A stretch of 64,000 bases of DNA, taken from assembly GCA_964532995.1 (NCBI GenBank), contig CAZHJN010000002.1, positions 1-64,000 of the forward strand, given 5' to 3'. A program made the translations under genes and the position numbers. This DNA comes from DTJG01 sp964532995. GTDB lineage: Bacteria; Ratteibacteria; UBA8468; B48-G9; DTJG01. Positions 62,029-64,000 of the stretch are shown piece by piece. The notes under the pieces were generated by a model that searched no databases, had not been told where the DNA came from, and was given only the letters and a program-made list of their open reading frames with translations. Numbering within the stretch: position 1 is the stretch's first letter; each line of letters starts with the position of its first letter.

Positions 62029-62277
62029 ATGATAACAGATATCAATGAACCTATAAGAGTAAAAATGATAATGGGAAGAGGAACAATCAGAATTATTTCG
62101 TTGTTCTGGAACAACAGTACTATTCTGGTTGACAGTATAACATATCGCTGGATTACAAAAAATGGTATATATCCTTTATTTCATTTTGCTGTATCCTGCG
62201 GTAAAAATATTATGGAAATTCATTTTGACCCGATAAGACTTCAGTGGAAACTTGATAGAATACATATGGAAGGATGA
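62029..62277 (+). CDS. DUF6504-like small protein in SOS operon
   Basis: An 82-residue protein between lexA and dinB. INEPIRVKMIMGRGTIRIIS, ILVDSITYRWITKNG, FHFAVSCGKNIMEIHFDP and QWKLDRIHMEG resemble DUF6504, a small beta-rich domain that I recall from proteins encoded near DinB/ImuB-type translesion polymerases. Function unknown. Its start abuts the lexA stop and its stop is one base before dinB, so all three genes are cotranslated and under LexA control. It may be an accessory to the polymerase. Confidence 0.7.
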   Translation: MITDINEPIRVKMIMGRGTIRIISLFWNNSTILVDSITYRWITKNGIYPLFHFAVSCGKNIMEIHFDPIRLQWKLDRIHMEG

Positions 62278-62278
62278 A

Positions 62279-63520
62279 ATGGGAAAAATTATTATTCATG
62301 TTGATATGGATGCTTTTTTTGCATCAGTTGAACAAACATTAAACCCTTTTCTGAAGGGAAAACCTGTTTTTGTTTCAGGCAATACTGCAAGGGATTCAGT
62401 GATTGCTGCATGTTCCTATGAGGCAAAAAGATATGGCGTAAAATCTGGGATGAGTGTTTTTGAAGGGATTAAACTATGTCCTGATGCGATTATTGTGAGA
62501 GGAAATCCTGAAAGATACATTGATACATCAAGAAGAATTTTCAATGTTTTGCAAACCTTTACAGAAAAAGTTGAACTTTATTCTATAGATGAAGGATTCC
62601 TTGAAATTTTTGTTGATGATACATCGGATGAAAGTTTAAGAAAATTGGGTCTTTCCATAAAACAGAAGATTTACCAGGAAACATCCCTAACCTGCTCTGC
62701 TGGGATCTCATGCAACAAAACTGTCGCAAAGATTGCCTCTGATTTATGCAAACCTGATGGAATCATGATAGTAAAGGAAGAAGAGATTTATGATTTTATG
62801 AAAAACTTACCGGTTGAAAAAGTTCCGGGTATTGGAGCGAGAATGAAAGAGGCTCTTAATTTAATGGGTATTGAATTTTGCGGTCAGGTTATGAATCTTA
62901 CTGCAGGTTTATTTAAATATAGATTTGGTGTTAAGGGAGAAGAAATCTGGCATCTCTGTCATGGTAGAGGAGAAACAGAGGTAATTGTTCAATCCCCTGA
63001 ACCAAAATCGTTTGGACATTCATACACCCTGGCATATGACACGGATGATAAAACTCTCATCTTAAGCGTTTTATGTCGACTTTCACATCAGGTTGGAACA
63101 AGAATGAGGGAGCAGGATTATTACGGCAATATAATTTCTGTAACAGTAAGATACAGTGATTTTGAATCTTTTACAAAAAGGAAAACTTATCCATTCTGGT
63201 TTAATGATGATAGAACAATTTTCAGAAACGCAAGGGCTATTTTACTTGCTGAACAGTTATTGAAAAGGATAAGACTTATTGGGGTGAGTGTTTCCGGAAT
63301 ACAGAAAAAATATCAGATGGGACTGTTCAGAAATGAAAAGGAAGAAATACTGTTGAAGGCAATGGATTCAATAAATAAAAAATATGGTTCTGATACTGTG
63401 TTTCCCTGTTTAATGCTTTATGAACAGATGAATTGCCGAAATGTGAAAAAAACACATGCTTTTATGTTCAGCGATATGAAGAAAATTTCTAAATATCAGG
63501 CACCAGAACAGCGGGTGTGA
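62279..63520 (+). CDS. dinB: DNA polymerase IV (Y-family)
   Basis: A 413-residue Y-family polymerase. IIIHVDMDAFFASVEQ gives catalytic D9; YSIDEGFLEI gives D104/E105; CSAGISCNKTVAKIASDLCKPDG and PVEKVPGIGARMKEAL (HhH) follow, with a little-finger domain to the C-terminus. It performs error-prone translesion synthesis. ATG 62279 follows AAGGATGA and starts the conserved core; an earlier in-frame codon is not needed. Third gene of lexA-DUF6504-dinB. Confidence 0.95.
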   Translation: MGKIIIHVDMDAFFASVEQTLNPFLKGKPVFVSGNTARDSVIAACSYEAKRYGVKSGMSVFEGIKLCPDAIIVRGNPERYIDTSRRIFNVLQTFTEKVELYSIDEGFLEIFVDDTSDESLRKLGLSIKQKIYQETSLTCSAGISCNKTVAKIASDLCKPDGIMIVKEEEIYDFMKNLPVEKVPGIGARMKEALNLMGIEFCGQVMNLTAGLFKYRFGVKGEEIWHLCHGRGETEVIVQSPEPKSFGHSYTLAYDTDDKTLILSVLCRLSHQVGTRMREQDYYGNIISVTVRYSDFESFTKRKTYPFWFNDDRTIFRNARAILLAEQLLKRIRLIGVSVSGIQKKYQMGLFRNEKEEILLKAMDSINKKYGSDTVFPCLMLYEQMNCRNVKKTHAFMFSDMKKISKYQAPEQRV

Positions 63521-63814
63521 ACGGAGCAAATTCGCCTTTTTTCAACCTTTCTGGTTCAATGTCTATTATTTTAATTGAAAATCAACTTCCTGCTCCTTTA
63601 TTCACATGGGATAAACATTCCAGAAAAATTTTTTACTTTAGCTCAATTGGAAATGTTCTTACTGGCACATAGTTTACACTTTATTCCTGGGAAAAAATTT
63701 ACCATTTTCTTCATCAAAAAATCCCAGAGTATAACTCATAAAGTTGCGTATCCCACTATATTTAGAAGTATTTAGTTGTTTCAGGAATTAATAATCCATT
63801 TTATCTTATTTTTT
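63521..63814. other. Intergenic region after dinB
   Basis: About 290 bases of AT-rich DNA with no gene I trust. A short plus-strand frame (63575-63775, 66 codons) has poor composition and no ribosome binding site. No terminator hairpin with a T-run was seen directly after dinB. Confidence 0.4.
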
Positions 63815-64000
63815 CTACCTTTCGTAAAGGGGAATTAAGGGGGATTTTAAATCCACCCCGACCCTCCTTATCCTTTCTTTTCTCCCCCTTTTGTAAAGGG
63901 GGATTGAGGGGGATTTAAAGGAGGGAGATTTCAAAGCCATCCCATCCTTCCTTTACAAAAGGAAGAAGAGAAAGCAATGTTTCCCCCTTTTATAAAGGGT
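63815..64000. repeat. Cluster of palindromic C/G-run intergenic repeats (continues past window)
   Basis: At least four related units lie in about 185 bases. Unit B (63882-63918) is the clearest: CCCCCTTTTGTAAAGGGGG, an 8-base stem around TGT, followed by ATTGAGGGGGATTT. Unit A (63815-63847) is a degenerate copy with TTTCGTAAAGGGG and ATTAAGGGGGATTT. Unit C (63941-63970) is inverted, and unit D (63980-64000) is cut by the edge. They look like a REP- or MITE-like family of non-autonomous palindromic elements, orientation mixed. Confidence 0.75.

Noticed and set aside
63815..64000. CRISPR array
   Set aside because: The repeat units are degenerate, in mixed orientation and unevenly spaced, with no cas gene.

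Overview
The window reads as a gene-dense, AT-rich stretch of chromosome from an uncultivated diderm, probably anaerobic bacterium. Diderm features are the LptF/LptG lipopolysaccharide permeases, a lipid A 4'-kinase (LpxK), two heptosyltransferase-type GT9 enzymes and an O-antigen-ligase-type protein. The trio fchA-folD-fhs suggests an active methyl (formate-tetrahydrofolate) branch of one-carbon metabolism. Protein signatures and gene mix would fit a candidate phylum such as Omnitrophota/Ratteibacteria, but this is an impression and was not tested by phylogeny. No prophage, insertion sequence or CRISPR array was seen. TAG, TAA and TGA all act as stops.

Layout. 1-6570 (minus strand): surface-polysaccharide genes. 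A GlmU-like nucleotidyltransferase is followed by WbpB-, WbpD-, WbpE- and WbpI-like enzymes, nearly the whole route to UDP-ManNAc(3NAc)A. The region then decays into a truncated epimerase and a glycosyltransferase split by one amber codon, and ends in a glycosyltransferase cut by the window edge. 6571-7217: mostly non-coding, with one doubtful small ORF. 7218-21842 (minus): a long tightly packed run of LPS-core glycosyltransferases, an ELM1-like protein, hisF, hisH, a stand-alone GMP-synthase ATP-PPase subunit, lpxK, an endonuclease Q-like protein, a HIT protein, cca, fhs, folD, fchA and a His-rich membrane-anchored protein.

21863-28368 (plus): leuA-leuC-leuD-leuB-bioY-DUF1284-asd. 28399-41609 (minus): ilvB-ilvN-ilvC behind a consensus promoter and a leader with two competing hairpins, running into a small MscS-like membrane protein, thpR, recA, a Gfo/Idh oxidoreductase, degP, recX, alaS, a sigma-70-family factor, apt and a DUF192 protein. 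41618-45209 (minus): comF, a second leuD-like gene, a second IDH/IMDH-type dehydrogenase and purA. 45208-53028 (plus): lptF-lptG-glyS-glyA-dCMP deaminase-glutaredoxin-recJ. 53010-59827 (minus): rpmB and a second polysaccharide cluster (polymerase/ligase with TPRs, initiating sugar-phosphate transferase, three glycosyltransferases).

59860-64000 (plus): divergent promoters flank tRNA-Ala(TGC), followed by a 440-residue protein ending in an HPr-like phosphocarrier domain. Then comes a compact SOS operon lexA-DUF6504-like-dinB, whose promoter carries a near-perfect E. coli-type LexA box. The window ends in a cluster of palindromic C/G-run repeats.

Strongest points for follow-up: the HPr-fusion protein behind the tRNA gene, the gamma-proteobacterial-type SOS box with the lexA-DUF6504-dinB operon, the guaAb-hisH-hisF block inside LPS genes, the alternative-hairpin leader of ilvBNC, and the paired leuD/dehydrogenase sets.
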